Origin: an uncultured Solirubrobacterales bacterium
Lineage (GTDB): Bacteria; Actinomycetota; Thermoleophilia; Solirubrobacterales; 70-9
Assembly: GCA_903939845.1 (NCBI GenBank)
Contig: CAJAIJ010000037.1
Span: 1 to 64,000 of the forward strand
Direction of reading: 5' to 3'
Length of the DNA: 64,000 nucleotides
A program made the translations under genes and the position numbers. The notes beneath the pieces are model-generated. The model saw only the letters and a list, made by a program, of their open reading frames with translations, made no database searches and was not told the origin of the DNA. Shown piece by piece: positions 40,113 to 48,328 of the stretch. Numbering within the stretch: position 1 is the stretch's first letter; each line of letters opens with the position of its first letter.

Positions 40113-40811
40113 ATGGCCGAAGGACAGCGGAATTACGATCTCGACGGGATCGAACGAGAGGTCTGCGACTGCAGGAAGTGCCCACGCCTGGTCGAGTGGC
40201 GCGAATCGGTCGCGGCCGAGCCGCCGAAGAGGTTCCGGGACGAGGATTACTGGGCGAGGCCTCTGCCCGGTTTCGGAGACCGGGATGCCCGGATCATGCT
40301 GGTCGGGCTAGCGCCGGGAGCCCACGGCGCCAACCGGACCGGACGGATCTTCACCGGCGATCGGTCGGGGGACTGGCTCTACGCGGCTTTGCACCGGGCT
40401 GGACTCGCGAGCCAGCCGGAGGCCTGGGCGAAGGACGACGGCCTGGTCCTGACCGACGCCTTCATCACCTGCGTGGTCAGATGCGCGCCGCCAGCCAACC
40501 GGCCGACGGTGGCCGAGCGGGACGAGTGCCTCCCCTATCTCGAGCGAGAGCTCGAGGCACTGGACCGGGTCCGGGTGGTGGTCGCGCTCGGCTCGTTCGG
40601 ATGGGACGGGTTCCTCATGGCCTCCAGGGCGAACGGGATCGAGGTCCCGAAACCGAAGCCGAAGTTCGGTCACGGGGCAGAGGCGGTGATCGGCAACCGG
40701 CTGCTGATCGGTTGCTACCACCCCTCCCAGCAGAACACCTTCACCGGCACCCTGACCGAGGAGATGATGGACGTCGTCTTCGCCCGGGCGGTCGAGGCTG
40801 CCGGGACCTGA
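40113..40811 (+). CDS. Uracil-DNA glycosylase, family 5 (UDGb)
   Basis: The repair enzyme (232 aa) removes uracil and other deaminated bases from DNA. Iron-sulfur cysteines are visible in REVCDCRKCPRLVEWR, with further Cys in CVVRCAPPANRPT and IGCYHPSQQNT. The active-site loop GLAPGAHGANRTGRIFTGD is diagnostic of family 5, which lacks the classical polar catalytic residue, and HPSQQNTFTG is the second motif. ATG 40113 is the first codon of the family domain. It is divergent from tatA and convergent with the TMEM175 gene. Confidence 0.88.
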   Translation: MAEGQRNYDLDGIEREVCDCRKCPRLVEWRESVAAEPPKRFRDEDYWARPLPGFGDRDARIMLVGLAPGAHGANRTGRIFTGDRSGDWLYAALHRAGLASQPEAWAKDDGLVLTDAFITCVVRCAPPANRPTVAERDECLPYLERELEALDRVRVVVALGSFGWDGFLMASRANGIEVPKPKPKFGHGAEAVIGNRLLIGCYHPSQQNTFTGTLTEEMMDVVFARAVEAAGT

Positions 40812-40825
40812 GGGAGACGGGCCGT

Positions 40826-41485
40826 TCAGTCCGCCCCGGTGGCCGGCGTCCCTGAATCGTCCTCACCGACATCGCCGCGGCGTTGGTAGGGATTCAGCCT
40901 GAGAAACAGGAACCAGAGGAGCGGCGTGTAGGGCCCGAGCAGGAGAGCGAACGGGATCGTCGCGGCCATGATCGTCGCGGTCGTGAATATGGCCTTCGTC
41001 CGGATCCCGAACAGGGCCCGGAACTCGGGGCGAATCAGGCCCTGGCGGGCCGAGTGGACGTACATGAACCCCGTGCAGAACACCACCAGGGAAATGTTGG
41101 CGATGTAGAGCATCACTGCGACCGGGATTTCTCCCCCGTAGTCGCCCATCAACTCCGAAGTGAAGGGGATCAGGACGATGAAGAAGAGATAGAGCAGGTT
41201 GAGCCCGATGAGTCGGGGGTCGAATTCCTGGATCATCTGCATGAAGCGGTGATGCAGGTACCAGAACCGACCGATCATGGCAAAGCTGATCGTGAAGGCG
41301 AAGAAGTCGGCCGCCTGGTCGCCGAAGGCACCCAAGAGGTCGGCCCCGCTCCCGATTCCTTCGGGAACCTCCAGCTGGAGGACGATCAGGGTGATCGCGA
41401 TCGCAAAGACCCCGTCGCTGAAGGCCCCGATCCGGGACATGTCCCTACCGCGCTCGACGCTCGAGAGGCTCTTCTGCTCGACCAT
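40826..41485 (-). CDS. TMEM175-family potassium channel
   Basis: The membrane protein (219 aa) has about six helices. The first carries RIGAFSDGVFAIAITLIVLQLEVP, the FSD signature that lines the pore of TMEM175 (DUF1211) channels. The rest (MIGRFWYLHHRFMQMI, NLLYLFFIVLIPFTSEL) also fits. Bacterial members are tetrameric potassium-permeable channels. ATG 41485 is chosen because an upstream start at 41563 would overlap the divergent neighbour. Confidence 0.85.
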   Translation of the reverse strand: MVEQKSLSSVERGRDMSRIGAFSDGVFAIAITLIVLQLEVPEGIGSGADLLGAFGDQAADFFAFTISFAMIGRFWYLHHRFMQMIQEFDPRLIGLNLLYLFFIVLIPFTSELMGDYGGEIPVAVMLYIANISLVVFCTGFMYVHSARQGLIRPEFRALFGIRTKAIFTTATIMAATIPFALLLGPYTPLLWFLFLRLNPYQRRGDVGEDDSGTPATGAD

Positions 41486-41544
41486 CGGGGGATGGTCCCA
41501 ACCACCCCGGACGGGCGGGGGTGGACGCCGTCTAGGCTGGATGG

Positions 41545-42006
41545 ATGAAGCCGAGGCTCCCACAGGTCGAAGGAAGGTCGCTCGAGGACGAGATCGTGAT
41601 GCTGCCGGAAGGGCTCGAGGGAAGCCTCAACCTGCTGGCGGTCGCCTTCCACCGGACCCACCAGCGGGAGGTCGACACCTGGATTCCGGTGTTCCGGGAA
41701 CTCGAGAAAGAGGTCGAGGGCCTGGCCGGTTACGAGATCCCGACGATCTCGGGCGGCTGGAAGCCGATGAGACGGTTCATCGACGGCGGGATGAAGGCCG
41801 CGATCCCGGATCCCATGACCCGCAGGCGAACGGTGACCGTCTACGGGGACGTCGACAGGGTGACCGACGGCCTCGGACTTACCGGTCGGGACGAGATCGC
41901 AGTGGTTCTCTGTGACCGGGAGGGGGAGATCCTCTGGATGACCACCGGTGCGATGACCGGCGGTCCTCCCCCGGGGCTGCTCGAGGCCCTGGGGGTCGGT
42001 GGGTGA
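41545..42006 (+). CDS. Conserved hypothetical, possible thioredoxin-fold protein
   Basis: The protein has 153 residues and no signal peptide. NLLAVAFHRTHQREVDTWIPVFRELEKEV followed by EIAVVLCDREGEILWMTTG resembles the strand-helix pattern of redoxin-like or ATP10-like domains, but there is no CxxC pair, so redox activity is doubtful. Its TGA overlaps the GTG of the amine oxidase by four bases, which suggests a joint function. Confidence 0.55.
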   Translation: MKPRLPQVEGRSLEDEIVMLPEGLEGSLNLLAVAFHRTHQREVDTWIPVFRELEKEVEGLAGYEIPTISGGWKPMRRFIDGGMKAAIPDPMTRRRTVTVYGDVDRVTDGLGLTGRDEIAVVLCDREGEILWMTTGAMTGGPPPGLLEALGVGG

Positions 42007-43382
42007 ACGGGAGCGGAGTCACTCGACGCGCCCTCCTGGGCTCGGCCGCCACCGGAGCGGTCGCGGTTGCTGCCGGGTGCAGCGGCTCGACCGTGGCCCG
42101 AACGAACCGGCCGAAGGTCGTGGTGGTAGGCGCCGGCATGGCCGGGCTCGGGGCGGCCCGTGTGCTGGATCAGGCCGGTTGCCGGGTAGTCGTGATCGAA
42201 GCCCGGGATCGGATCGGGGGCCGGGTCCACACGGTCGAGAGGTTCGGGACACAGGTCGACCTCGGGGCATCCTGGATCCACGACAGCCGGGGCAACCCCC
42301 TGACCGAGATCGCGAGGAAGGCCGGACTCGAGACGGTCCCGACCGATTACGACCGGGTCTCGCTGCACCGCCGCTCCGGTGACCCGATCACTGCCAGGAC
42401 CCTGTCCAGGGCGGCATCGGCGGGGGAGGCGATCACTTCGGAGCTATACCGGCTGTCTTGGAGAAATGGCGACCGCCCACTGGGGCCGACGCTGAAGAGG
42501 ATGGTCGATTCCCGGGTCCGGGCCGGGGTCGATAGGGCCGCGCTCGAATGGCTATACGGAGTGGAGGTCCCGCTGGACTGGGCAGCCGACCCCGACGAGA
42601 TTTCGATCGATGGATTCGGCGAGGGAACCCTCTACCGGGGAGGGCCAGACCTTCTGATCCGAGGCGGTGCGGGGCAGCTGACCTCCTGGCTGGCCCGGGG
42701 CGTCCAGATCAGGAAGGGCGACCCGGTCCGCGAGGTGTCGCGCTCCGGCCGGGGCGTCCGGATCACCCTGTCCTCGGGTGAGGTGATCGGGGCCGACGGC
42801 TGTGTGGTCACGGTTCCGCTGGGGGTCCTCAAGGCGGGCAAGGTCCGGTTCGAGCCGGCCCTCCCGGCCGACCACAGACGGGCGATCCGGAAGCTCGGCT
42901 TCGGCCTGCTGGACAAGACCTTCCTCTCCTACGAATCGGAATGGTGGAACCCGGACCGAACCCAGATCGCCACGGCCGGCTTCGGGATCGAGGAAGCGAT
43001 CAGCGCCTTCAACTTCGGTGACCTTGCAGGCCGTCCGCTCCTCTGTGCCTTCACCGGGGGCAGTTTCGCTCGCCAGCTCGAGAGGCAGGGCTCCCAGGGG
43101 GCGACGCCGACCGTGGTTGCGAGGCTCGGGCAGGGCTTCGGGCCGGCCGTCACTCCCGATGCTTCGCTCTCGACCCGTTGGGCAAGGGACCGGTTCGCCC
43201 GTGGTTCGTACTCCTTCCTGGCCGTCGGTTCGACCGGGCGTGACAGGGCAGTCCTGGCCTCCCCAGTCGGACGGATGATCCTCGCCGGAGAGCACACCAG
43301 CACCGACCGCCCGGCGACGATGGACGGAGCCCTGGTGGCAGGCCGCAGAGCCGCCAACCGGCTGTTGGCCCGGCTCGACTGA
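42003..43382 (+). CDS. Tat-exported FAD-dependent amine oxidase
   Basis: The flavoprotein (459 aa) resembles monoamine and polyamine oxidases. The N-terminus VTRRALLGSAATGAVAVAAGCSGS is a Tat signal with a lipobox-like Cys, so the enzyme is probably exported folded and lipid-anchored. The Rossmann motif KVVVVGAGMAGLGAARVL and ARDRIGGRV bind FAD, and the C-terminal AGEHTSTDRPATMDGALVAG completes the FAD site. Substrate is unknown. GTG 42003 overlaps the upstream stop (GTGA). Confidence 0.85.
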   Translation: MNGSGVTRRALLGSAATGAVAVAAGCSGSTVARTNRPKVVVVGAGMAGLGAARVLDQAGCRVVVIEARDRIGGRVHTVERFGTQVDLGASWIHDSRGNPLTEIARKAGLETVPTDYDRVSLHRRSGDPITARTLSRAASAGEAITSELYRLSWRNGDRPLGPTLKRMVDSRVRAGVDRAALEWLYGVEVPLDWAADPDEISIDGFGEGTLYRGGPDLLIRGGAGQLTSWLARGVQIRKGDPVREVSRSGRGVRITLSSGEVIGADGCVVTVPLGVLKAGKVRFEPALPADHRRAIRKLGFGLLDKTFLSYESEWWNPDRTQIATAGFGIEEAISAFNFGDLAGRPLLCAFTGGSFARQLERQGSQGATPTVVARLGQGFGPAVTPDASLSTRWARDRFARGSYSFLAVGSTGRDRAVLASPVGRMILAGEHTSTDRPATMDGALVAGRRAANRLLARLD

Positions 43383-43407
43383 GGTCCGAGACGCCGTATC
43401 CCCCGGG

Positions 43408-44559
43408 TCAGCCTCTGGTGGCGACGACTACATCCACGATCGCGTTGGCCGACTCGCGGTGGATGTCCCTGACGACCCCGAGACCGACCAGCTCCAGCGT
43501 CTCCTTCGTCAGCAGGCCCTCGCGTGCGCGCAGCACAACCGGGACTCCGGGGCGGCATGCGTCGGCCGTGATCGCGATCTCGATGTTGATCAGGTCATCC
43601 GCGGTCGCCGCGACCACGGCCCTGGCCCGGCTCACGAAGGCTCTTTCGAGCAGCCTCCGGTCCTCACCGTGGCCGATCAGGACCGGGATCTTCCGGTCCC
43701 TCGCGAACCGGACCGCAGAGGCCTCGGGTTCGAGCTCGACCGCGACCACCCCGACCCCGTGATCCCGGAGAAAGGTGCAGAGCCTGAGTCCGACCTGTCC
43801 CATGCCGATCACGATCACGTGGTCACGACGGGGGACGACCCTGCGGCCGACTATCCCGGTCAGCCTGGGGTCGAGCAGCCACTGGATCAGGCCGGCCGTG
43901 AACAGGGCCGCGAATCCGAGCGTGACCAGCATCCCGAGGGCTGAGGCGAGCTTCAACCAACCGGGTCCTTCGCTCACGGCCGGTTCGGCCTGGACGGTGG
44001 TGAGGGTCCTGATCGAGCCATAGATCGAATCGACCACGCCGAGGTCCGTAGCCAGGAGGAGTAGCAGGATGTCGGCGATGATCACGGTGAAGAGTCCGAT
44101 CAGGCCGGCGACGAGGATCCTGGCCTCGGTCTGGACCGGCCAGAGGGCCGAGACGAGACGATCGAACGGGCCCGTTCTGGACCGGCCGGTATGTCCGGCC
44201 GAGCCATCGAGGCAGGGTTCGGCCAGGGTCGGGGCAGAGATCTCGGCGAAGGAGAGGACCTCGCAGTGGGGCACGGCCGAGCGGAGCCGGCCGGCGACGG
44301 TGCGATCGAAGACGGTGACGACGAGGTGGATACCCGGCGATAGCGCCTCCACGAGGAGGGCGAGCCTCAGGGCCATGACGTCGTCTCTGGTTGCGATCAC
44401 TACCGACTCGGGTGAGGCCTCCAGTGCGGATCTGACCTCGTCGTCGGACGGTCTCTCGAGGGTGACGGTCTCGTCCGGGAGGTGACCGCGCAGCGACTCG
44501 CCGGTTGCCTTTGCCAGCGGCCCTCCGTCGCCCAGCAGAAGAGCGGTCATGCTCCTCAC
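43408..44559 (-). CDS. RCK-type NAD-binding protein with two membrane helices and atypical pore
   Basis: The protein (383 aa) has an N-terminal Rossmann-like domain (TALLLGDGG...), two membrane helices around residues 150-235, and a C-terminal TrkA-N/RCK domain (HVIVIGMGQVGLRLCTFL). The arrangement RCK - 2TM - RCK is that of actinobacterial potassium channel-like proteins. The loop between the helices reads YGSIRTLTTVQAEP and lacks TVGYGD, so it may not be a selective potassium channel. The start could be MTALLL nine bases downstream. Confidence 0.7.
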   Translation of the reverse strand: MRSMTALLLGDGGPLAKATGESLRGHLPDETVTLERPSDDEVRSALEASPESVVIATRDDVMALRLALLVEALSPGIHLVVTVFDRTVAGRLRSAVPHCEVLSFAEISAPTLAEPCLDGSAGHTGRSRTGPFDRLVSALWPVQTEARILVAGLIGLFTVIIADILLLLLATDLGVVDSIYGSIRTLTTVQAEPAVSEGPGWLKLASALGMLVTLGFAALFTAGLIQWLLDPRLTGIVGRRVVPRRDHVIVIGMGQVGLRLCTFLRDHGVGVVAVELEPEASAVRFARDRKIPVLIGHGEDRRLLERAFVSRARAVVAATADDLINIEIAITADACRPGVPVVLRAREGLLTKETLELVGLGVVRDIHRESANAIVDVVVATRG

Positions 44560-44653
44560 GGTAGCGCAGCAGGGATCACCGGAAGAAAAGTGACCATGGG
44601 CGGGCCTCGGGAGTGGTGAATGGGCCGGAGGCGTATTGCCCCCTTCCGGGTGT

Positions 44654-45079
44654 ATGACTCCTGCTGTGGCGGCAGAGCAAGAAAGCCCTGTGAATGGTCT
44701 GGTCGGGGTCTACGACGCCGACGGGACCCTCCTCGGAGAGCTCCGCTACTGGTTGGGCGCCCACGTGACCGGCAAGGCCCACTGCGCCCTCTGTGAGATC
44801 ACCCACGGGCTCTTCCGGGAGAAGGCACGGTGGCGGGAGGTGGTCGAAGTGCTCCCGCTCCCATTCGAGGCCGTCCACCTGGACGAGCGCTCGCCGGAGG
44901 TGGCGGAGGCGAGCGACGGCAGGACGCCCTGCGTTCTCGCCGCCCATGCCGACGGCTCCGTGGATCTCCTGCTCGGGCCGGAGGAGCTCGTGGTGATGGG
45001 TGGCGAGCCGTCACGGCTGGCAGCGGCCCTGAGCGAAGCCCTGCGGCGCCGGTATCCTTCGCAGTTCGCGCCGACGTAG
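44654..45079 (+). CDS. Hypothetical protein with HCxxC motif
   Basis: The protein (141 aa) reads VGVYDADGTLLGELRYWLG, then GKAHCALCEITHGLF with an H-C-x-x-C...H set that could bind a metal or react as a thiol, and LLLGPEELVVMGGEPSRLA. I do not recognise the family. ATG 44654 is chosen over TTG 44636. Its TAG stop lies inside the following tRNA gene. Confidence 0.6.
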   Translation: MTPAVAAEQESPVNGLVGVYDADGTLLGELRYWLGAHVTGKAHCALCEITHGLFREKARWREVVEVLPLPFEAVHLDERSPEVAEASDGRTPCVLAAHADGSVDLLLGPEELVVMGGEPSRLAAALSEALRRRYPSQFAPT

Positions 45080-45142
45080 CTCAGTTGGTAGAGCACTTCA
45101 CTCGTAATGAAGGGGTCAGCGGTTCGATTCCGCTCGTCGGCT
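45070..45142 (+). tRNA. tRNA-Thr (anticodon CGT)
   Basis: The cloverleaf has acceptor GCCGACG/CGTCGGC, D-arm AGCTCAGTTGGTAGAGC, anticodon stem CTTCA/TGAAG with loop CTCGTAA and T-arm GGTTCGATTCC. Its first ten bases overlap the 3' end of the upstream coding region. Confidence 0.95.
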
Positions 45143-45228
45143 TCTCCGGAGGCACCGCAAATGCGGGGTTTCTGAGTTGCTTGGCTCTCAACGTTCAAGT
45201 TCAGGGCTCAGTGGCAGCCGAACCTACG

Positions 45229-45262
45229 CCGAAGAACACAACGCAATGCTATTCTTCGGCTC
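45229..45262 (+). terminator. Hairpin downstream of tRNA-Thr
   Basis: GCCGAAGAA pairs perfectly with TTCTTCGGC around a 15-base loop. There is no T-run after it, so a terminator role is only possible. The surrounding sequence is less GC-rich than the window average. Confidence 0.35.
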
Positions 45263-45326
45263 TGGTCAGTCTCCAGCCAGCGCGCTAGTGAAGGCCGATC
45301 AACGAATAGGCGAACGGAGCTAACGA

Positions 45327-45775
45327 ATGGCTCTGGAACCACTGATGAAAGCGATCAACCCGATGCATTCTTTTGCGAAGGTTTTCTGTCTGTCACTTCT
45401 ATCGGTCGCGCTGCTCGCTGGCTCGGCGCAGGCGCGCACCGTCAAGGGCTGCGTGATCAAGCATCACACCGTCTGCCATCACAAGAACCTGAGCGGCAAG
45501 GATTTGCGCGGAGCTGATCTGCGCGGAGTGAACCACAACGGCGCGAAGCTGCTTTGCAAGCTCGCGCCGAAGAAGAAGAAGGGTGCGCGAACGTCCTAGA
45601 CACCTGTCTGCGCACCAAACTGTCAAGGCGCGAACCTGACTCAAGCGCTCCTGATGAACGCGGACCTGCGCTTCACGAACATGACCAACGCGGACGCCGA
45701 TAGCACGAGAGTGAACCAGGCGAATCTGCTTAGCACCAACCTTTCCGGCGCGAACTTCACCTATGCGACCGGCTG
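45327..45775 (+). pseudogene. Pentapeptide-repeat protein gene broken by a stop codon
   Basis: The first part (ATG 45327, signal peptide ending AGSAQA, then LSGKDLRGADLRGVNHNGAKL) stops at TAG 45597-45599. The same frame continues with NCQGANLTQALLMNADLRFT and NQANLLSTNLSGANF, clear pentapeptide repeats, so one nonsense change divides the gene. It then runs into an unrelated MFS fragment. Base composition is lower in GC than its neighbours, which with the adjacent tRNA suggests foreign origin. Confidence 0.7.
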
Positions 45776-46117
45776 CTCAACAGGAATGCCACCTCGACCG
45801 AGCGACCCTCCCTGTTCGCGGCCCAGTTCTCGCTCTCCCACGCCGCCTGGCTGGTGGCCTACCCACTTGCCGGAGCGCTCGGGGCCGTTATCGGGGTCGC
45901 GACTTCTTCGCTCGTCCTCGCCCTGTTGGCGGTCCTCACCGTAGGGGCGGCCGGCCTGGTGTGGCGGCGACAGGACCGGGGTGCACCTTCCCCGAAGACC
46001 CCGTGGTCGGATGCTCTGAGGGAGCCCTTCTCGAGGTTTGGTGAAGGCCCAGAGGCCGCTGATACGATCGGCCGATGGATGAGACAGCAGCAAAGAAGGC
46101 GGCTGAAGAGCGGCTGA
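45776..46117 (+). pseudogene. C-terminal fragment of an MFS transporter
   Basis: The frame reads RPSLFAAQFSLSHAAWLVAYPLAG and then a hydrophobic helix (SSLVLALLAVLTVGAAGLVW), which matches the last part of MFS drug-efflux-type permeases. All earlier helices are missing; the pentapeptide pseudogene abuts its 5' side. Its stop overlaps the next gene by about 40 bases. It is probably non-functional. Confidence 0.6.
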
Positions 46118-46338
46118 ACAGTCAGGCCGGCTTCAAGAAGATGGTCGGCGGATTCCTGATCGTGATCGTCATCTCGATCGTGATCTGGGCACTCACCGGA
46201 CAGGGCGACTTCTGGCCGATCTGGGTGATGCTCGGTCTCGGTATTGCGACGGCGTTTTCGGCCTGGTCTGCCTACGGACCAAGAGCCAAGGGTCCGAGCC
46301 AGGCCGAGATCGAGGAAGAGGCGAAGAAGTTCGAGTAA
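46075..46338 (+). CDS. 2TM-domain small membrane protein
   Basis: The 87-residue protein has a charged N-terminus (ETAAKKAAEERLNSQAGF) and two helices joined by GQGDFWPIWVMLGLGIATAF, matching the 2TM domain family (PF13239 as remembered), often fused to or found near signalling proteins. Function is unknown. It is convergent with the P450 gene. Confidence 0.75.
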   Translation: MDETAAKKAAEERLNSQAGFKKMVGGFLIVIVISIVIWALTGQGDFWPIWVMLGLGIATAFSAWSAYGPRAKGPSQAEIEEEAKKFE

Positions 46339-46368
46339 CGGGGCCCGCAGCCCCGTTAGGGGCGGGCC

Positions 46369-47622
46369 TCAGGCCGGAGTGATCCGGATCGTCATCGAGT
46401 CGATCCCATAGACCCCGATCGGCGATGCGTATGCGGGCTCCGATGCCAACTCGAGCGTCTCTGCCCGTTCGGCCAGGAAGGAGAGGGCCTCGCCCAGCTC
46501 GAGCTTCGCGAGGTTAGTCCCGGCGCAGTAGTGGATGCCGGCTCCGAAGGTGAGCGTCCGGGTGCCCTTGGGGTCCTTGGTGATGTCGAACTCGGCCGGA
46601 TCGGCAAAGACATCAGGGTCCCTGTTGGCCGTGTAGGCACAGACGATCAGGGGTGTGCCCTCGGGGAACAGGACATCTCTGTACTCGACGTCCTCGGTCA
46701 GCATCCGGGCAGTGAAGGGCGTGATCGGCTCGTAACGGATCCCCTCCTCTACCGCCCGCGGGACCAGGGTCCCGGGATCCTCCCGAAGCGCCTGCCACTG
46801 GCCCGGACTGTCGGCCAGGAGCCTGACGATGTGGGAGAGCTGGCTCTGGGTCGTGTCGACGCCGCCGACCAGGACGTTCAGGACGAGGTTCTCGAGCTCG
46901 GTGTCGGACAGCCTCTCGCCCTCCTCCTCGGCCGCGATCAGCTCGGTGATCATGTCGTCGCCCGGATCTCCACGCTTGGCCGCGACCATCGGCCTGATCC
47001 ATTGCTGGAACTCGACCACCTTCTCCTGGATCGTCTCGAGCACCCCGGGGTCGGCGAGGGCGATCGGGTCGAACTGCTGCTGGATCCAGTTGGACCAGTC
47101 CCAGAGCTTCGGGGCGTCCTCGGGCGGTGCGCCCATCACCCGGGCGATCGTCATGGCCGGAAGCGGTTTCGCAATCGCCTCGACGAAGTCGAACTCGGTC
47201 GTGCCGTCGAGTCGATCCCAGAGCTCGGACAGATACTCACGGATCGCCGTCCTGTATTTCTCGACCGCCTTCGGGGTCAGCGACGGGTTGACGAGCGCCC
47301 GGAGCCGACGGTGCCTGTCGCCCTCCGTGTTCAGGAGGTTGTGACGGATCTGGTCGTGGAGCGGCCCGTCGTTGATTCCGAAGGTCTCGTAGAGATACTC
47401 GCCGGGAAAGCGGGCCGAGCGGGACCTGAGGAAGAACTCCCCGGCCTCGCGGTCGGCCACCAGGGTCGCGATCGGGTTGCGGGCCAGCCAGACCTCGTCG
47501 GCGTCAGCCTCCTCGATGATGCCGTCCATCATCTCGTGCCAGGCATCACCCCTGATCTCGGGACCGGGCAGCGGAAACTCGGGAAGGTCCAGCTCGGCGA
47601 GAGGGGTCGGGCCCACGGTCAC
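46369..47622 (-). CDS. Cytochrome P450
   Basis: This soluble bacterial P450 (417 aa) has the heme-ligand motif FGAGIHYCAGTNLAKLE with Cys366, I-helix GGVDTTQSQLSH for oxygen activation, and the K-helix ExxR motif in EEGIRYE. Substrate is not deducible. GTG 47622 overlaps the TGA of the response regulator (GTGA), so it is translated with a two-component system. No ferredoxin or reductase gene is adjacent, so redox partners must come from elsewhere. Confidence 0.9.
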   Translation of the reverse strand: MTVGPTPLAELDLPEFPLPGPEIRGDAWHEMMDGIIEEADADEVWLARNPIATLVADREAGEFFLRSRSARFPGEYLYETFGINDGPLHDQIRHNLLNTEGDRHRRLRALVNPSLTPKAVEKYRTAIREYLSELWDRLDGTTEFDFVEAIAKPLPAMTIARVMGAPPEDAPKLWDWSNWIQQQFDPIALADPGVLETIQEKVVEFQQWIRPMVAAKRGDPGDDMITELIAAEEEGERLSDTELENLVLNVLVGGVDTTQSQLSHIVRLLADSPGQWQALREDPGTLVPRAVEEGIRYEPITPFTARMLTEDVEYRDVLFPEGTPLIVCAYTANRDPDVFADPAEFDITKDPKGTRTLTFGAGIHYCAGTNLAKLELGEALSFLAERAETLELASEPAYASPIGVYGIDSMTIRITPA

Positions 47623-48323
47623 GAATCGGCGAACTTGTAGCCGATCCCGCGAACGGTGAGGATCAGGTTCGGACGCTGGGCGTCCTCTTCGACCTTGTGC
47701 CGGAGGTTCGAGATGTGGACGTCACAGGCCCGCTCGTCTCCCTCGAACTCGGTCTGCCAGAGCTCCTCCATGATCTGGGCCCTGGAGAAGACCTCGCCGG
47801 GGCGGGCGGCCAGCAGCCTGAGGAGCTGGAACTCGGAGCGGGTCAGCGACACCGGCTTGCCGTCGATGGTGACGACGTGACGGGCGAGGTCGATCGAGAC
47901 CGGGCCGGAGCGGATCCTCGAATCCCCTCCCCCGGCCGGCCGGTCGAGTTCGCGCCGCCTGAGCTGGGCCCGGACCCGTCCGAGCAGCTCACGGACCGAG
48001 AAAGGCTTGGTGACGTAGTCGTCGGCGCCGACCTCGAGACCGACGACCTTGTCGACCTCGGCATCCTTGGCCGTGAGAATGATGATCGGGACCGCGGAGC
48101 GACTGCGGACCTCACGGCAGATATCGAGACCGGACTTGCCGGGCATCATGATGTCGAGGATCAGGAGGTCGTAATCGAAGTCGCCCTGGAGCTTCTCTTC
48201 GGCGTCGGTGCCGTCGACCGCCCCGGTGACCTGGAATCCCTCCTGGTCGAGCGCGTAGCCGACTGAGTCACGAACGGAGGGTTCGTCGTCGGCGATCAGG
48301 ATTTTTCCACTGGCAACGTTCAT
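47619..48323 (-). CDS. OmpR/PhoB-family response regulator
   Basis: The protein (234 aa) has a receiver domain with acidic pocket ADDE, phospho-acceptor Asp57 (LLILDIMMPG) and Lys106 (YVTKPF), then a winged-helix DNA-binding domain (LTRSEFQLLRLLA, CDVHISNLRHKVE, ILTVRGIGYKF). It follows the histidine kinase by five bases and overlaps the P450 start. It should be phosphorylated by that kinase, and may regulate this operon. Confidence 0.9.
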   Translation of the reverse strand: MNVASGKILIADDEPSVRDSVGYALDQEGFQVTGAVDGTDAEEKLQGDFDYDLLILDIMMPGKSGLDICREVRSRSAVPIIILTAKDAEVDKVVGLEVGADDYVTKPFSVRELLGRVRAQLRRRELDRPAGGGDSRIRSGPVSIDLARHVVTIDGKPVSLTRSEFQLLRLLAARPGEVFSRAQIMEELWQTEFEGDERACDVHISNLRHKVEEDAQRPNLILTVRGIGYKFADS

Positions 48324-48328
48324 GACAT

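Noticed and set aside
45070-45775. Integrated element with duplicated attachment site
   Set aside because: No copy of the tRNA 3' end was found downstream within the patch and no integrase gene is present.
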